DNA from: Thereva unica
Lineage: Eukaryota > Arthropoda > Insecta > Diptera > Therevidae
Length of the DNA: 64,000 bases
Assembly: GCA_949987705.1 (NCBI GenBank)
Contig: OX465281.1
Coordinates: forward strand, 202,169,112-202,233,111
Reading direction: 5' to 3'
The position numbers were made by a program, and so were the translations under genes. Under the pieces are notes generated by a model, which saw only the letters and a program-made list of their open reading frames with translations, was not told the origin of the DNA and did no database searches. This document shows, piece by piece, positions 1 to 10,109 of this stretch. Within the stretch, counting starts at the first letter, position 1; each line of letters starts with the position of its first letter.

Positions 1-250
1 TTCCGTGTAACAATTCTATTGTCTATGTGGTTGTGCACAAAACAACAAAAATTCTTATAATTATCGCAGTCCCAGCGAAGAAAGTTATGCTTGTGTTAGT
101 GTAATTTGCTGTGAGACCGAAATTTTTCTTGGATTCACAAGTGACTCCAACACATGCACTTCCCTGCGCCCCCTTGTCAAAAAAACCGGTTTATTGGAAG
201 TGATTGGAAAGTGAGTCTGGGAAAGTGACAGGTCGTGTAATTTGGCTCTA
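1..250. repeat. Partial copy of the 337-bp inverted-repeat element
   Basis: Bases 1 to about 247 match 967-1213 with roughly eight substitutions (about 97 percent identity). The copy is cut by the window edge, so its left end is not seen. The complete copy at 875-1211 shows that this is the right-hand part of a short inverted-repeat transposon, not an LTR. A separate 155-bp MITE begins at 254, immediately after its right end. Confidence 0.75.
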
Positions 251-253
251 TAA

Positions 254-408
254 AGGCCCCCATACACGGTCAAATTGGCTGTACAACCAGATTTTCATCA
301 AACCTATAAGCGCAATGTATTTTGATCGGCCGACCGGCCCACAATCGATAGTTTTGGTTGTACAACCGCACTTCGCTGTACAACCAATTGGACCGTGTAT
401 GGGGGCCT
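254..408. mobile_element. 155-bp PIF/Harbinger-like MITE, copy 1
   Basis: Near-palindromic element with inverted ends beginning AGGCCCCCATACACGGTC, flanked on both sides by TAA (251-253 and 409-411). A three-base TAA/TTA target duplication is the PIF/Harbinger signature. A second copy of identical length lies at 45530-45684 with the same TAA duplication. The interior is itself built of inverted motifs (TTGGTTGTACA type). It has no coding capacity. Superfamily placement rests on the duplication length and the GGCC-rich tip, not on a transposase. Confidence 0.8.
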
Positions 409-411
409 TAA

Positions 412-866
412 GATTCAGTGTGGAAATTTTCATGACTAATGAAATGACAACCCAAAATACGTCGCTGGCTCTTGGTCTATGCGATTCGCGCTCTCTTAAT
501 GTAACACGATGTAACGATTAACAATTGCTGCGTTCTTTAATCTGTTCTGTTCTTTCCTGGAACAGCTTCCATACAAATTCTAGTCCCCGACAATTACTAA
601 GAACCGTATCCAGGCCAAAGAGAAATTAAATTTAAATGAAATTTCCCTTTTCCCTTATACATATGTACGTTTTTTAAATTGGCAGTTTACAAATAAAATA
701 AATTCTTTGTTTACTGAATAAAAACGCAAAATATTGATAGATTTTTATAAAATAGTAAAAGAAATTAAAAAGTCCACAGGCGTAATTTATGGAAATGAAA
801 ATTAAAATGTTCATTGCGTTTTTTTAATGTTCCAGGGCAGAACAGGTTCAAAAAACACACCTAATA
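412..866. other. AT-rich spacer without genes
   Basis: No coding segment, RNA gene or repeat with a partner was found here. Runs of A and T dominate. It separates the two copies of the 337-bp element. Confidence 0.5.
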
Positions 867-874
867 TCAAAGAG

Positions 875-1211
875 TGAAATTACACGGCCATTCACTTGGG
901 ACTCACGTCAAACCTGTCTGTGTATAATTTGAGTATTACACGGTGCATTTAAATTTCTGCCTCTTTTCCGTGTAACAATTCTATTGTCTATGCGGTTGTG
1001 CACAAAACAACAAAAATTCTTATAATTATCGCAGTCCCAGTGAAAAAAGTTATGCTTGTGTTAGTGTAATTTGCTGTGAGACCGAAATTTTTCTTGGATT
1101 CACAAGTGAGACCAACACATGCACTTCCCTGCGCCCCCTTGTCTAAAAAACCGGTTTATTGGAAGTGATTGGAAAGTGAGCCTGGGAAAGTGATAGGTCG
1201 TGTAATTTGGC
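875..1211. mobile_element. 337-bp inverted-repeat element with 8-bp target duplication
   Basis: Bounded by an exact direct repeat TCAAAGAG (867-874 and 1212-1219). Both ends carry an inverted AAATTACACG motif: the left reads TGAAATTACACGGCC and the right, reverse complemented, GCCAAATTACACGACC. The right-hand 245 bases match the copy at the window start. An 8-bp duplication suggests hAT, P or Merlin, but the tips do not fit the usual hAT consensus, so I leave the superfamily open. No open frame of note. Confidence 0.7.
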
Positions 1212-1219
1212 TCAAAGAG

Positions 1220-1553
1220 ACTAATAGTATCGACGTATGTCGCGTATATTTAGAAAAAGGAACCCGTGCAAAGGAAGAAGTTCATCACTTCTCTTTCGGC
1301 GCTTGAGCAGTTAACTTCGGTTTGTTTACATAGCGTGCCATATTAGCTTAAGTCACGGGTATCGGTCCCTTCCACGACTCTCCAGGAGAAAAAATTCACA
1401 GTCATAGATCGCCGACTAGACTCACCATACACTTAACTTGTTTGTTTGTAATATTGGTAATTTTTAAGAATAAAAATAAATAAGGGAACGCAAATCTTAG
1501 TGGGGGGGGGGGGGTAATTACCCAATTACCCCCCTCTGAAACCGCCACTGGTA
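1220..1553. other. Spacer, possibly one end of a hAT-like insertion
   Basis: No gene. It ends in a homopolymer of G (from 1502) followed by a GC-rich tract whose reverse complement begins CAGTGGCGGTTTCAGAGG, resembling a hAT terminal repeat. Gag-like coding sequence starts directly after it at about 1554, so an insertion may have cut the Gypsy gag here. No matching left end or target duplication was found. Confidence 0.35.
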
Positions 1554-1588
1554 ACCAACAAGCCGAGGAACCATTTGATAACTTCCTC

Positions 1589-2131
1589 ATGGATTTAAAG
1601 AAAATAATACGCAACTGTGGATATGAAGCTCAGGAAGACAGGATGTTACGAGACAGGATAGTTCACGGAACAGCAGACAAAACTCTTCAACGAAGACTTT
1701 TAGAGACGGATAACCTTACACTCAGCACCACCATCGAGATGGCACGAGCAGCGGAAGCAAACAGATCACAGTTGGATCAAATGCAAAAAGGATTTACATC
1801 ACTTAATATGGTATCTAACGTTCCAAATAAAACGCCACAGAAATATACTAATAAAAGTAATTATAATTTTAGGAATAATAAGAAAAAACAAGGTCAGGCA
1901 GGGAGTAGTTATAGCTATAGAAAATCAAGCCAAAAGCTAGCCCATGCAGCAACATCCCAGAGATACAGAGGAGGAAATTTAAAATTATGCAAATATTGTA
2001 CGCAACAGCATGAAAATAAGGCTTGCCCAGCATATGGGGTAATATGTAGAAATTGTGGTAGGAAAAATCACTATGCTATTGCTTGCCAAGCAAAAGTAGG
2101 ACAGGTACATAACGTGAGCTACAAAGTATGA
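1589..2131 (+). pseudogene. gag: Gypsy gag, C-terminal part (nucleocapsid)
   Basis: About 180 codons. The first half is the helical capsid C-terminal type seen in insect Gypsy Gag (MLRDRIVHGTADKTLQRRLL). The second half is basic and ends with two cysteine-histidine knuckles: CKYCTQQHENKACPAYG (C-x2-C-x4-H-x4-C spacing) followed by CRNCGRKNHYAIAC (C-x2-C-x4-H-x4-C). These bind the genomic RNA. The reading frame is open upstream of the ATG back to about 1554, so that ATG is only the first Met in a truncated frame; the matrix and capsid N-terminal portions are missing. Confidence 0.8.
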
Positions 2132-2189
2132 ATTTCGATACTAACGCAGCTTTTTATGTAAATTCATTAATTACTACTAACATATGTAC

Positions 2190-2360
2190 AAAAAAGTGAA
2201 TCATGGTTTGAAAATGTTAAAATTGGTAACAAAATTATAAAATTTAAGTTGGATTCTGGGTCAGATGTTGATGTTTTGCCATATGATGTAGCACAACTAT
2301 TGCCAAATTTAAAAATACATACTGATAAACAAATGACAAAAATACACGCATACGGTGGTT
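2190..2360 (+). pseudogene. Gypsy aspartic protease segment
   Basis: In a frame different from the following polymerase frame, the sequence encodes a retropepsin-like stretch with the catalytic triad context FKLDSGSDVDVLP, followed by QLLPNLKIH. Homology continues into the start of the next frame (VILEKVGDTKVKC, then FAVIKGDTVPILGLHTC), so a frameshift near 2350 splits the protease. Too short and broken to act, but the DSG motif makes the identification firm. Confidence 0.7.
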
Positions 2361-4826
2361 ATATTAGAAAAAGTAGGCGATACTAAAGTGAAGTGTATAA
2401 TTCAAAATTATATTAAGGAAATTGAATTTGCAGTCATTAAAGGTGACACAGTTCCTATTTTAGGGCTCCACACTTGCACTGGTTCAAAGTTAATAAAACG
2501 AATAAATGTTATAAATAAAGAAATTTCCGAAAAAGAGTTCGTACAAAGTAATAAAGAATTGTTTGAAGGAGTAGGAATGTTTATAAAAGATTTAAAAATA
2601 GAGTTGAAAAGTGATGTCATGCCGGTAGCTAAACCAGCACGCAGAATACCGCTTACAATTAGAAAATCTGTTGCGCAGGAATTAGATAGATTAGAAGGCC
2701 TAGGAATTATTACCAAATCAAACGTTGGGTCAGAGTGGATCTCTAACATTATAATAGTTGAAAAGCCCAATAAGAAAATTCGTCTTTGCTTAGACCCGAG
2801 AGAATTAAATCAAGCAATAAAACCCTTAAATCATCCAATACCATCATTCGATGAGTTGTCGACAAAATTGTCAGGAAAATCAATATTTACAGTCCTAGAC
2901 CTTAAAGATGGGTACTGGCAGGTAGGGCTAGATGATGACTCAAGCAAAATTTGCTCCTTTAGCACTCCTTTAGGATTATACAGGTTCAAACGCTTGCCTT
3001 TTGGCATAAAGTCAGCGCCAGAAATTTTTCAGAAATGCAACGAAGAAAACTTTAAAAATATTAATGGGGTAATAATATACCTGGATGATGTACTAATAGC
3101 AGCCTCGTTCGAGTCTGAACATGATGAGATATTAGAGAAGGTTATCGAACGGGCTAAAAGTTTAAACATAAAGTTTAACAAAGATAAGTTACAATTCAAA
3201 GTACCTACTGTTAAATATTTAGGACATATAATATCTAAAGAAGGCATAGAATGTGATCCAGATCGCGTAAAGGCGATCAAGGAATTAGAACAACCTAAAA
3301 CAAAGAAAGAGTTGCAAAAACTGTTAGGCTTGGTTAACTATGTGAGGAACTTCGTTCCTAGCCTTTCTGAAATAAGCCAACCTCTTGGGGAACTTCTTAA
3401 GAAAGATGTAGAATTCAAGTGGGAACAACAACATTCAAAGTGCTTACACAAAATTAAATCGTTGATTCAAGATGCACCTGTACTAAAAAGTTTTAATCCA
3501 CAAGAAAATATAACCATCGAAGCTGATGCGTCTAAGTACGGGCTAGGTGCGTGTATGCTTCAAAGTGGTCGACCGATTTATTTCATCTCTCGAAGCTTAA
3601 CAGATACCGAACAAAGGTATGCCCAGATTGAAAAAGAGTTACTAGCACTAGTTTTTGCGTGCACTCGATTTCATTATTTTATTTACGGCAAACGAGTAAA
3701 ATTATTAACGGATCACAAGCCCCTTCTAGGAATTTTTAGTAAAGATATAAACAAAATCCCCAATGCACGTTTACAAAGACTGAGATTAAAATTATGCAAA
3801 TACGATATAGAATTAAATCATGTCCCTGGGAAGAACATGTACATTTCTGATTTGCTTTCACGAAATTTTATTAAAGAACCTTCTAACCCTGAAATACCTG
3901 ACCTGGACGCAGTAGTAGATACAATAAATGTGTCTGACGAACGTAAAACAAAATTTATAATAGAAACAGAGAAAGACTCAACACTTAAAGAACTAAAAAT
4001 GGTGTTGGAAAATGGTTGGCCAAACTCGAAAACGAAGATAAAAAATGAAATTAAATATTATTGGAAATTTAAAAATGATCTGATTTTAGACAATGGCATA
4101 ATCTTTTTAAATGAAAGAATCATAGTACCAACTACTCTTAGAAATGAGATATTAAAACAGTTACATCTAGGCCACCAAGGAATAGAAAAAACTAAAATAA
4201 AAGCTAGGACGCTAGTGTTCTGGCCAGGAGTTAATGAATCAATCGAAAATATGATAACTACTTGCGATACCTGCCAGAAATATAGGTCGTCAAACATAAA
4301 AGAACCCTATATACCTCATGAAATCCCTAAAATACCATTTAATAAGATTACTTTAGACATCTTCGAGTTATCAAAAAAAAATTTTTTAGTAGCTGTGGAT
4401 TATTTTTCTAAATATTTCGAAGTTCTGCCTATTAAGAATAAAACGGCAGGTGAAATAATTAACAAACTTCAGTCGTTATTTGCGACACATGGAATCCCAA
4501 AGACGATTATTGCGGACAACAATCCCTTCGGATTATACCAATTCCGACGTTTTGCACAAGGGTTAGACATAGCAATGATCACAACTAGTCCAAATTATCC
4601 CCAATCCAACGGGTTGGCAGAAAAAACAGTCCAAATTGCCAAACAAATAATACGAAAAGCTAAAGAGGCACGGGAAGAACTTTGGGTAAGCTTGCTGGAA
4701 TATCGCACTACCTCGACAAAAGGTTGTGAAAAAAGCCCTGCAGAATTATTAATGGGACGCAAGCTGCGAACTCTGGTACCCAGCAAATTAACGAATTTTC
4801 AAAACAAAACTTTCGAAAGACACTAG
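2355..4826 (+). pseudogene. pol: Gypsy pol: reverse transcriptase, RNase H, integrase
   Basis: An 823-codon open frame. Residues about 1-50 are the protease end. RT covers about 65-290, with IRLCLDPRELNQAIK, TVLDLKDGYWQVGL and the catalytic IYLDDVLIA (YLDD in place of the commoner YVDD). RNase H covers about 385-500 (TIEADASKYGLGACM, ELLALVFACTRFHYFIYG, LTDHKPLL). Integrase from about 590 has the H-H-C-C finger (LHLGHQGIEKTK and CDTCQK) and core residues in LDIF, IADNNPF and NGLAEK. Where most Gypsy integrases have a TDNG-like second catalytic motif, this reads ADNN. The frame ends at 4826 by a frameshift inside integrase. It copies element RNA to DNA and inserts it in the nucleus. Confidence 0.9.
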
Positions 4827-5060
4827 CTACCACAAAATTTCAGAAACCGCAAATAGAAATAAATATTATTATAGCAGAAGTGCAAGAAAAAGAAAAACAT
4901 TTTCTGAAGGGGAACCAGTTTGGTTAAAAGATGGCAAAATTTGGTCAAAGGCCAAAATAAAGGCAAAACATTGCACCCCACGATCCTATTGGGTAGAGAG
5001 AGAAGATGGCAGTACTTTCAGACGAAATTCATATTTTGTTCGACCACGAAAAATTAATTA
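4827..5060 (+). pseudogene. Gypsy integrase C-terminal domain, out of frame
   Basis: After the stop at 4826 a different frame encodes the conserved integrase tail: GEPVWLKDGKIWSKAKI, then CTPRSYWVEREDGSTFRRNS. This is the usual end of insect Gypsy integrases, involved in DNA contact. The shift relative to the preceding 823-codon frame is therefore a lesion in the last fifth of integrase, not a genuine terminator. Confidence 0.75.
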
Positions 5061-5515
5061 ATAAATAAATGTAAAACAGAAAATAATTGAAATTTAGTAT
5101 GTGAGTAAAAATTTCTCAAATGTATCACTAAAAACCGAAGATTCATAATTTATAATGAATTTATGCTTAATCGGTAGGTTATTATGCACACAATCATGCC
5201 ACGAAAAAGTTTTGTAAAAAATAAAAAATTAACAAAGTTATAAACAAATTAATTTTGAGAGCATTTTTATTTTGAAAATTTTTTGCAACCAGCCGAATTA
5301 ATATTTTTTGGTCATCACAACGTCGTTGCTTAGATGAGAGATTGAATTTTAGGTATAATTGAAAAAAGTATAAAAAAAGTGAAAATTTCATAATTGTTAA
5401 TAACAAAATAAGATGTAAAATGGAAAAAAAAGGTGTTCTTCGCTAGGTAAAAATTCCAAAAAAATATGTTTCAATAGGAAATTAAATGCAGAATCATAAT
5501 CCGTTGAAAAAACTC
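5061..5515. other. Gypsy 3' non-coding region
   Basis: AT-rich sequence between the integrase end and the GC-rich palindrome at 5516. No env-like frame, transmembrane segment or splice pattern is visible. It belongs to the Gypsy element by position, because polypurine tract and LTR follow downstream. Confidence 0.55.
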
Positions 5516-5740
5516 ACGTGCCACTTTTCTCATCAAAGTTATAGCGATTTTTCATTGCAAGGAAAACGCCGGCCACCGCGCCCCGGGCACCGCGCTCCAT
5601 GCAACGCGTTTTTGGCGCGGTGTGCAAACATGGAGTTGCATGGGGCGCGGTGCCTGGGGGGTGGTGGCCGGCGCGTGGTGCCCGGCGCGCGCGGTTTGCA
5701 ATGAAAAATCACTATAACTTTGTTGAGAAAAGTGGCACGT
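5516..5740. repeat. 225-bp GC-rich palindromic (foldback) element
   Basis: Outer arms of 45 bp (5516-5560 and 5696-5740) are inverted copies with two or so mismatches, starting ACGTGCCACTTTTCTCA. The inner part is also inverted (GCCGGCCACC against GGTGGTGGCCGGC), so the fold continues to a small loop near 5607-5635. The centre is far richer in G and C than its surroundings. It sits between the Gypsy integrase and the LTR, so it is probably a non-autonomous insertion. No convincing target duplication was seen. Confidence 0.7.
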
Positions 5741-5786
5741 CGGCACGGCAACTTGAATTAATTCAGATTAGTTTAAACAAAACAAA

Positions 5787-5797
5787 AAAAAGGGAGA
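5787..5797 (+). other. Gypsy polypurine tract
   Basis: A pure A/G run ending GGGAGA lies directly before the TGTAGT start of the 3' LTR. This is the expected position and composition of the plus-strand primer. Confidence 0.7.
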
Positions 5798-5951
5798 TGT
5801 AGTATATCGTGGTAGTAGTTGTAGATACCGAGATAGCGGCCGGCACGAATTGTATTAAGAGAGTCGGCACTGAGCCATTGCCGGTTCATCATTTGAATAT
5901 ACGAGTACAATAAAGAATGTTAAACTAATCGAAGTGGTTTCAATTATTACA
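5798..5951 (+). repeat. Gypsy 3' LTR, 154 bp
   Basis: Begins TGTAGTATATCG right after the polypurine tract and ends TTATTACA, giving the TG...CA ends of LTRs. An AATAAAG polyadenylation signal lies in its second half. No 5' partner was found in the window, so its extent rests on the terminal dinucleotides and on where homology to Jockey-group sequence resumes (about 5955). Confidence 0.65.
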
Positions 5952-6300
5952 ATATATTCACGCCGAAGTGAGTCATTTGGGGAACATTTGTACGCCCTAT
6001 AGGCGGCTTCCTTAGCTTTTATTGCGTTCTTACACTCCCCATTAAACAATCTATTTGGCCTAGGCTTTATAGACTTAGTAGAATGAGGAATGAACAAACA
6101 CATTCCTGCCCGTATTATTTTGGTAATATAGCGCGAAGCGTAGTTCGCACTGGCACCGTGGAAACACAAATTCCAGTCAGTGGCTTGAAAAAAGCGAGTG
6201 AGACCCAACCAGTTGGCTTTCCCATAGTGCCAGACAGTTCTTTTGGGAAGTGTTCCGGTTGGAGTGGAGGATGGATATGGATAACCTCGGGTGAAAAAAA
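5952..6300 (-). pseudogene. Jockey-group retrotransposon, endonuclease-RT linker fragment
   Basis: The reverse strand encodes TRFFQATDWNLCFHGA, a helical stretch ending FIPHSTKSIKPRPNRLFN, then CKNAIKAKEAAYRAYKCSP and LRREYI. This is the region between the apurinic endonuclease and reverse transcriptase of Jockey-superfamily elements. A decayed relative lies at 25856-26060 on the same strand. The reading stops where the Gypsy LTR begins, so the Gypsy copy probably interrupted it. It lies opposite and adjacent to the forward-strand RT at 6690-10620 and may derive from the same family. Confidence 0.65.
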
Positions 6301-6689
6301 AAAATAAGAAAAGGAAAAATATTAAAAATGAGGTTATGGTATTGAAAATAAAATTAACACCCAATTTTATTTTTATTCTTTTATGCCCTCTGCGCAAAAA
6401 AAAAGGAATTAAGAGAAAACGAAAAATGTTTGAAAAAAAAAAGATGAAAGATAAAAAAATTGCACTTAAGGTAAAGGTTACCAACCTCGAACAACTGGAG
6501 CACAACACAAAAAAAAGCAAAAGAAAACACCAAACATAAAAACAAGAAAAAAAAAATAAAAATAAAAAACTCGAGATTGTCACTATCACCAGAAATTAAA
6601 ATCAAGTTAAAACGCTAAATTAAGTAATTTACTAATTAAAAAATTACAATAAAAACATAGAAAATTAATAAAACGGGCACGACCGACAC
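6301..6689. other. A-rich low-complexity spacer
   Basis: Many runs of A with poly-K-like translation and no motif. It may include an old poly(A) tail, but no element end could be defined. Confidence 0.45.
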
Positions 6690-7265
6690 CAACGACACTG
6701 ACACTTGACACTTGACCAAAAGCCTCATCCACAACTAGTTCATTAATCCACGATGAGAAGATGATAACAGACAGCAAATCCAAGGCCGATTTATTAGCAT
6801 CTCTGTTTGCTTCCAATTCTTCTTTACCCCAAACTGATATGCCACCCCCGGTTCTCGAGCACAGCGCTCATTTAATGGACAGGGTTTTCTTCAGAAATCG
6901 CAGGTGCCTCAAGGAGCTCGATGTAAGCAAATCCACTGGACCCGATAATATACCCCCTATCGTCTTAACACAATGCGCCTCACCTTTGGCTAAACCTCTG
7001 CGCAAACTTTTTGGCCTATCATACTCTTCCGGAGTTTATCCAGCCTCTTAGAAACTTGCCCATGTTCAGCCAATACCGAAAAAACGTGACTCCAGCCTTC
7101 CCTCCAACTACCGCCCAATAGCAATTACTTCTATTCTCTTCAAAACCATGGAGACGATAATTAACAAAAAGCATACGGGATATCTAGAATCCAACCAACT
7201 TATCAACGACAAACAATACGGCTTCCGACAAAAAAGATCCACTGGTGATCTTTTAGTTTGCCTTA

Positions 7266-7685
7266 TAGACCAGTGCAGATAATTTTTGAAGAAAAAAAAA
7301 TTCTTAGCAGTATATGGAAGGTGGGAAAATTTAGGATAAATGCTACTTAAACAAGAGCACCGCAGCAGATGACCGGAAAGGGGGCGGAGGAGCCAAAATG
7401 TGAGTTTTAGGGGGTTAAACGTGTTCTTTTACGATTTCTGAGAAAAGTAGACCTCCTACCGAAAAACGTTAAATGTAAACGTTGTAAATAATTAAAAGAT
7501 CTAGAGCTTTTGTTCAAACCATTTTTCGACATAACCTCAAAAAATGGAGAAAAACGTCAAAAACCGAGTTTTTCGTTTATCATTTTTATTTTTCACAAAA
7601 ATGATCCAATTTTAATGAAATTTGAGGAAAATGTAGATTTCATGTTTAGTTTTTGGCTTTTCAAAAGCGTATCTGCACTGGTCTA
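7266..7685. mobile_element. 420-bp inverted-repeat element with TTA target duplication
   Basis: Ends carry a perfect 16-bp inverted repeat, TAGACCAGTGCAGATA, flanked by TTA at 7263-7265 and 7686-7688. The insertion lies in RT coding sequence of the family D element, and taking it out with one TTA restores the frame across the junction. That gives strong support for the exact boundaries. The 3-bp duplication is compatible with PIF/Harbinger, but the tip does not decide it. No coding capacity. Confidence 0.8.
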
Positions 7686-8016
7686 TTACAGAACACCTCT
7701 GCCGAAGTTTTCATGGATCTGGCGAATCTAGTTTGGTTGCTTTGGATATCTCCAAGGCTTTTGATAGAGTATGGCACTCAGCCTTATTATCTAAACTCAA
7801 AGCTATTGGAATTGACTCGCTTCTATATAACTGGGTTGAGAGTTTCCTTTCCGGCCGTTCAATTAAGGTATTATTGGATGGCGTCAAATCTGAATCTCAC
7901 CCCCATCTCTGCCGGGGTCTCCCAGGGGTCAATTTTATCAGCGGATCTTTTTCTCATCTTTATAAATGACCTACTTTCAATCCCCTCCAACCCACTTCTC
8001 AGCTTCGCTGACGACG

Positions 8017-9396
8017 CACAGTGGGACCAAATCCAAAAAAGCTGGCCAAAAGTCTAGAAAAAAAGTTTATAGATTGCGGTTTTTTTTTGGGGGGGATGAT
8101 TCGAGGACACTTCCAATAGTGAGCAATAAGTCACGGAAGGTTAGATTTTTTTCTACGGACTGAGAAATTGTAGTTACTACTTTACTCTTTTTGCTTATTT
8201 TTAAACGTTAATATTGTGAAAAAAGGTTCACGTTTTCAAAACGCTATAAAAAATTAAGTAACCAAGCAATCGTGGTCGTGTAAAGTGGAATTTTCTTTGG
8301 AAGGTATGTAGAGTATAAAAAAAATTGCACTATACCCATTAAGCAAGTATATAATACACAGTAAGCATCTATTACACGTGCTTTTTATGAATTAGGATTG
8401 TAAGAATGCGATATATATTGGACAAAAAGTAATATTGCTCCACTCTGCTCCACTGGAAAACTTGCTGGGCGTTGTTGGTAAAGGTGTATTCCTTCACCTC
8501 CAAAAAAAATCCGCTGCCCAAAATTGCCCCTCCGTCTTTTAAGGGGTCACATACGTCCAGCACTAGCCCATGGAAATGGTACTTCAATATTGCAAAAATG
8601 AGGGACAAGGTTTTATTTTTGGGATGTGTAGGGGGGGTCAGTGTGAGCTTAAATCTGAGTTTTCGGGATTATAACTCACTCCCCCCCAATTTGGCCGCCA
8701 TCTTGGAAAAGGTGCGCAAATGGTTTTTCCATTATATATCTCCGTAACAGTACATCTTACAGAAAATTTGCAAGGGCACTTTTTGTTTATAATTAAATTA
8801 TCTACAATATATTAGCAAGATATTTTTGGGTAAATTTAATAATTAAGAAGTTATAAGCCTTAGAACACCAAAATTAGTCACAGTATTTTCTTTTAATGGC
8901 TATAGCTCTGAATGTTCGACATCAGAAGATAAAGATACAACTTTTACTTGTATTCACAATGATTTTCTTCTGTAATTGCATTCTTAAAAATTCTTATTTT
9001 GTTTTTCTAATAAACAATAACTTCCTAATAAAATAACTTGCTTATAAAAAAATTAATCAAAAGTATTAAACATTATATTAAAACAAATTTGTTGATTTTT
9101 TTAAGAGGTTATGTTAACCATATTGAGTCCGCCATTTTGAAAATAGAAATTTCGACACCGGATTCGTCATCAGCGACCCCGAAAACCCCTAAGTGAGATG
9201 TTTTGGTATCATTTACTAAAGTTTTTGACTATTTGGAGGGGTTATGTTAACCATATTGAGTCCGCCATTTTGAAAATCGAAATTTCGACACCGGATTCGT
9301 CATCAGCGACCCCGAAAACCCCCGAGTGTAAAATTTGAGATCATTTAATGCACTTTTGGACTTTTGGCCAGCTTTTTTGGATTTGGTCCCACTGTG
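8017..9396. mobile_element. 1.38-kb non-autonomous Transib-like transposon
   Basis: Perfect inverted repeats of 38 bp start with CACAGTGGGACC. The first seven bases, CACAGTG, equal the heptamer typical of Transib ends and of V(D)J recombination signals. It is flanked by a 5-bp GC-rich duplication CGACG (8012-8016 and 9397-9401), the length and composition known for Transib. The insertion splits the FADD motif of the surrounding RT, and excision with one CGACG restores the frame. The interior has no transposase-like frame; it has a tandem repeat at 9105-9322. Confidence 0.85.
9105..9322. repeat. Direct repeat inside the Transib-like element
   Basis: A block of about 85 bp containing GTTATGTTAACCATATTGAG, GTCCGCCATTTTGAAAAT and CATCAGCGACCCCGAAAAC occurs at about 9105-9190 and again at 9237-9322, nearly identical, with a period of about 132 bp. 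It lies near the right end of the transposon and could represent repeated transposase-binding sequence or a simple tandem duplication. Confidence 0.75.
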
Positions 9397-9790
9397 CGAC
9401 GGTACTCTACGTTACTCGTACAGTTTCGATACAAATCAGAGACGTGCCAGATCCTGTCTTGATGATCGTGAACTAATGTCCAAATCTATTAAAAATGAGA
9501 TTAATCTAATTCTAGATTGGGGAAAGAAGAATCGTGTCGAATTCAACCCCCCAAAACCAAGTACTGTCTTATCTTAAAAAAGAAGTTCAACACCTCACCA
9601 TCTTTGACAGTGGATGACGTGGTACTAAAGGCTGACCCATCCCTACACATCTTAGGTGCGACATTAGCCAAAGACTTGCGTTGGAATGACCACATATTCC
9701 AAATCGCCAAACAAGCATCGCAGTCAGTGCTTGGGATTTCTTAAGAGGTGCAAGTTCCTCCTCCAGCCATCGGCCCGTGCTGTTATTTAT

Positions 9791-10109
9791 TGCTGTAAAC
9801 ATGCTAAGGGCGACGGCGACGGTGCACACAAATTAAAAAGCACACGCAAGAATAATCATCTTCGACATCCGAATGCTACACACGCGCGAGAATAGCAACA
9901 CAATCCCATGTCACACCGCCCAGGCAACTTTGAGGGGCGACGGCTACGAAATAGAACTTGGATTGATTGAGTGGCCACTCTCGGCGACCTCGTCGTCGAG
10001 TGGTCTGCATATTGTGCTGCACCCTTCATACTCATAGAAAAGCGGTGTGTTCCATTCGTTTTTGCCAGTCGCTGTGGAAACTATTTTCGCCCTTAGCATG
10101 TTTACAGCA
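9791..10109. mobile_element. 319-bp inverted-repeat element with TAT target duplication
   Basis: Inverted ends of 23 bp begin TGCTGTAAACATGCTAAGGG. TAT flanks both sides (9788-9790 and 10110-10112). As with the two upstream insertions, removal restores the reading of the interrupted RT C-terminal region. Superfamily is uncertain: a 3-bp duplication fits PIF/Harbinger or CACTA-type elements. The interior has no gene. Confidence 0.7.

Larger units (their letters stand above)
1554..5951 (+). mobile_element. Gypsy-type LTR retrotransposon, 5'-truncated, no env
   Basis: Order: gag nucleocapsid end with two zinc knuckles, protease with LDSGSD, then RT, RNase H and integrase, then a polypurine tract and a 154-bp 3' LTR. 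RT before integrase is the Ty3/Gypsy order. Nothing resembling an envelope frame lies between integrase and LTR. The gag N-terminus, primer-binding site and 5' LTR are absent upstream. Frameshifts at the protease/RT junction and at about 4820 show the copy is not functional as written. The LTR abuts reverse-strand Jockey-group sequence, so the element probably inserted into that older copy. Confidence 0.85.

Noticed and set aside
1..1213. The 97 percent identical direct repeats at 1-247 and 967-1213 as the two LTRs of a small element
   Set aside because: The second copy is part of a 337-bp unit with its own inverted ends and an exact 8-bp duplication; there are no TG...CA ends, primer site or polypurine tract between them.
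5061..5515. An env gene in the Gypsy element
   Set aside because: No frame of suitable length, signal peptide, furin-like site or membrane segment lies between integrase and LTR.
5855..6589. A 244-codon reverse-strand frame as one gene
   Set aside because: Its middle is a retroelement linker and its two ends are low-complexity F/L-rich sequence plus the Gypsy LTR; the continuity is accidental.
9105..9322. The internal direct repeat as LTRs of a separate element
   Set aside because: Only about 45 bp separates the copies and both lie inside perfect Transib-like ends.
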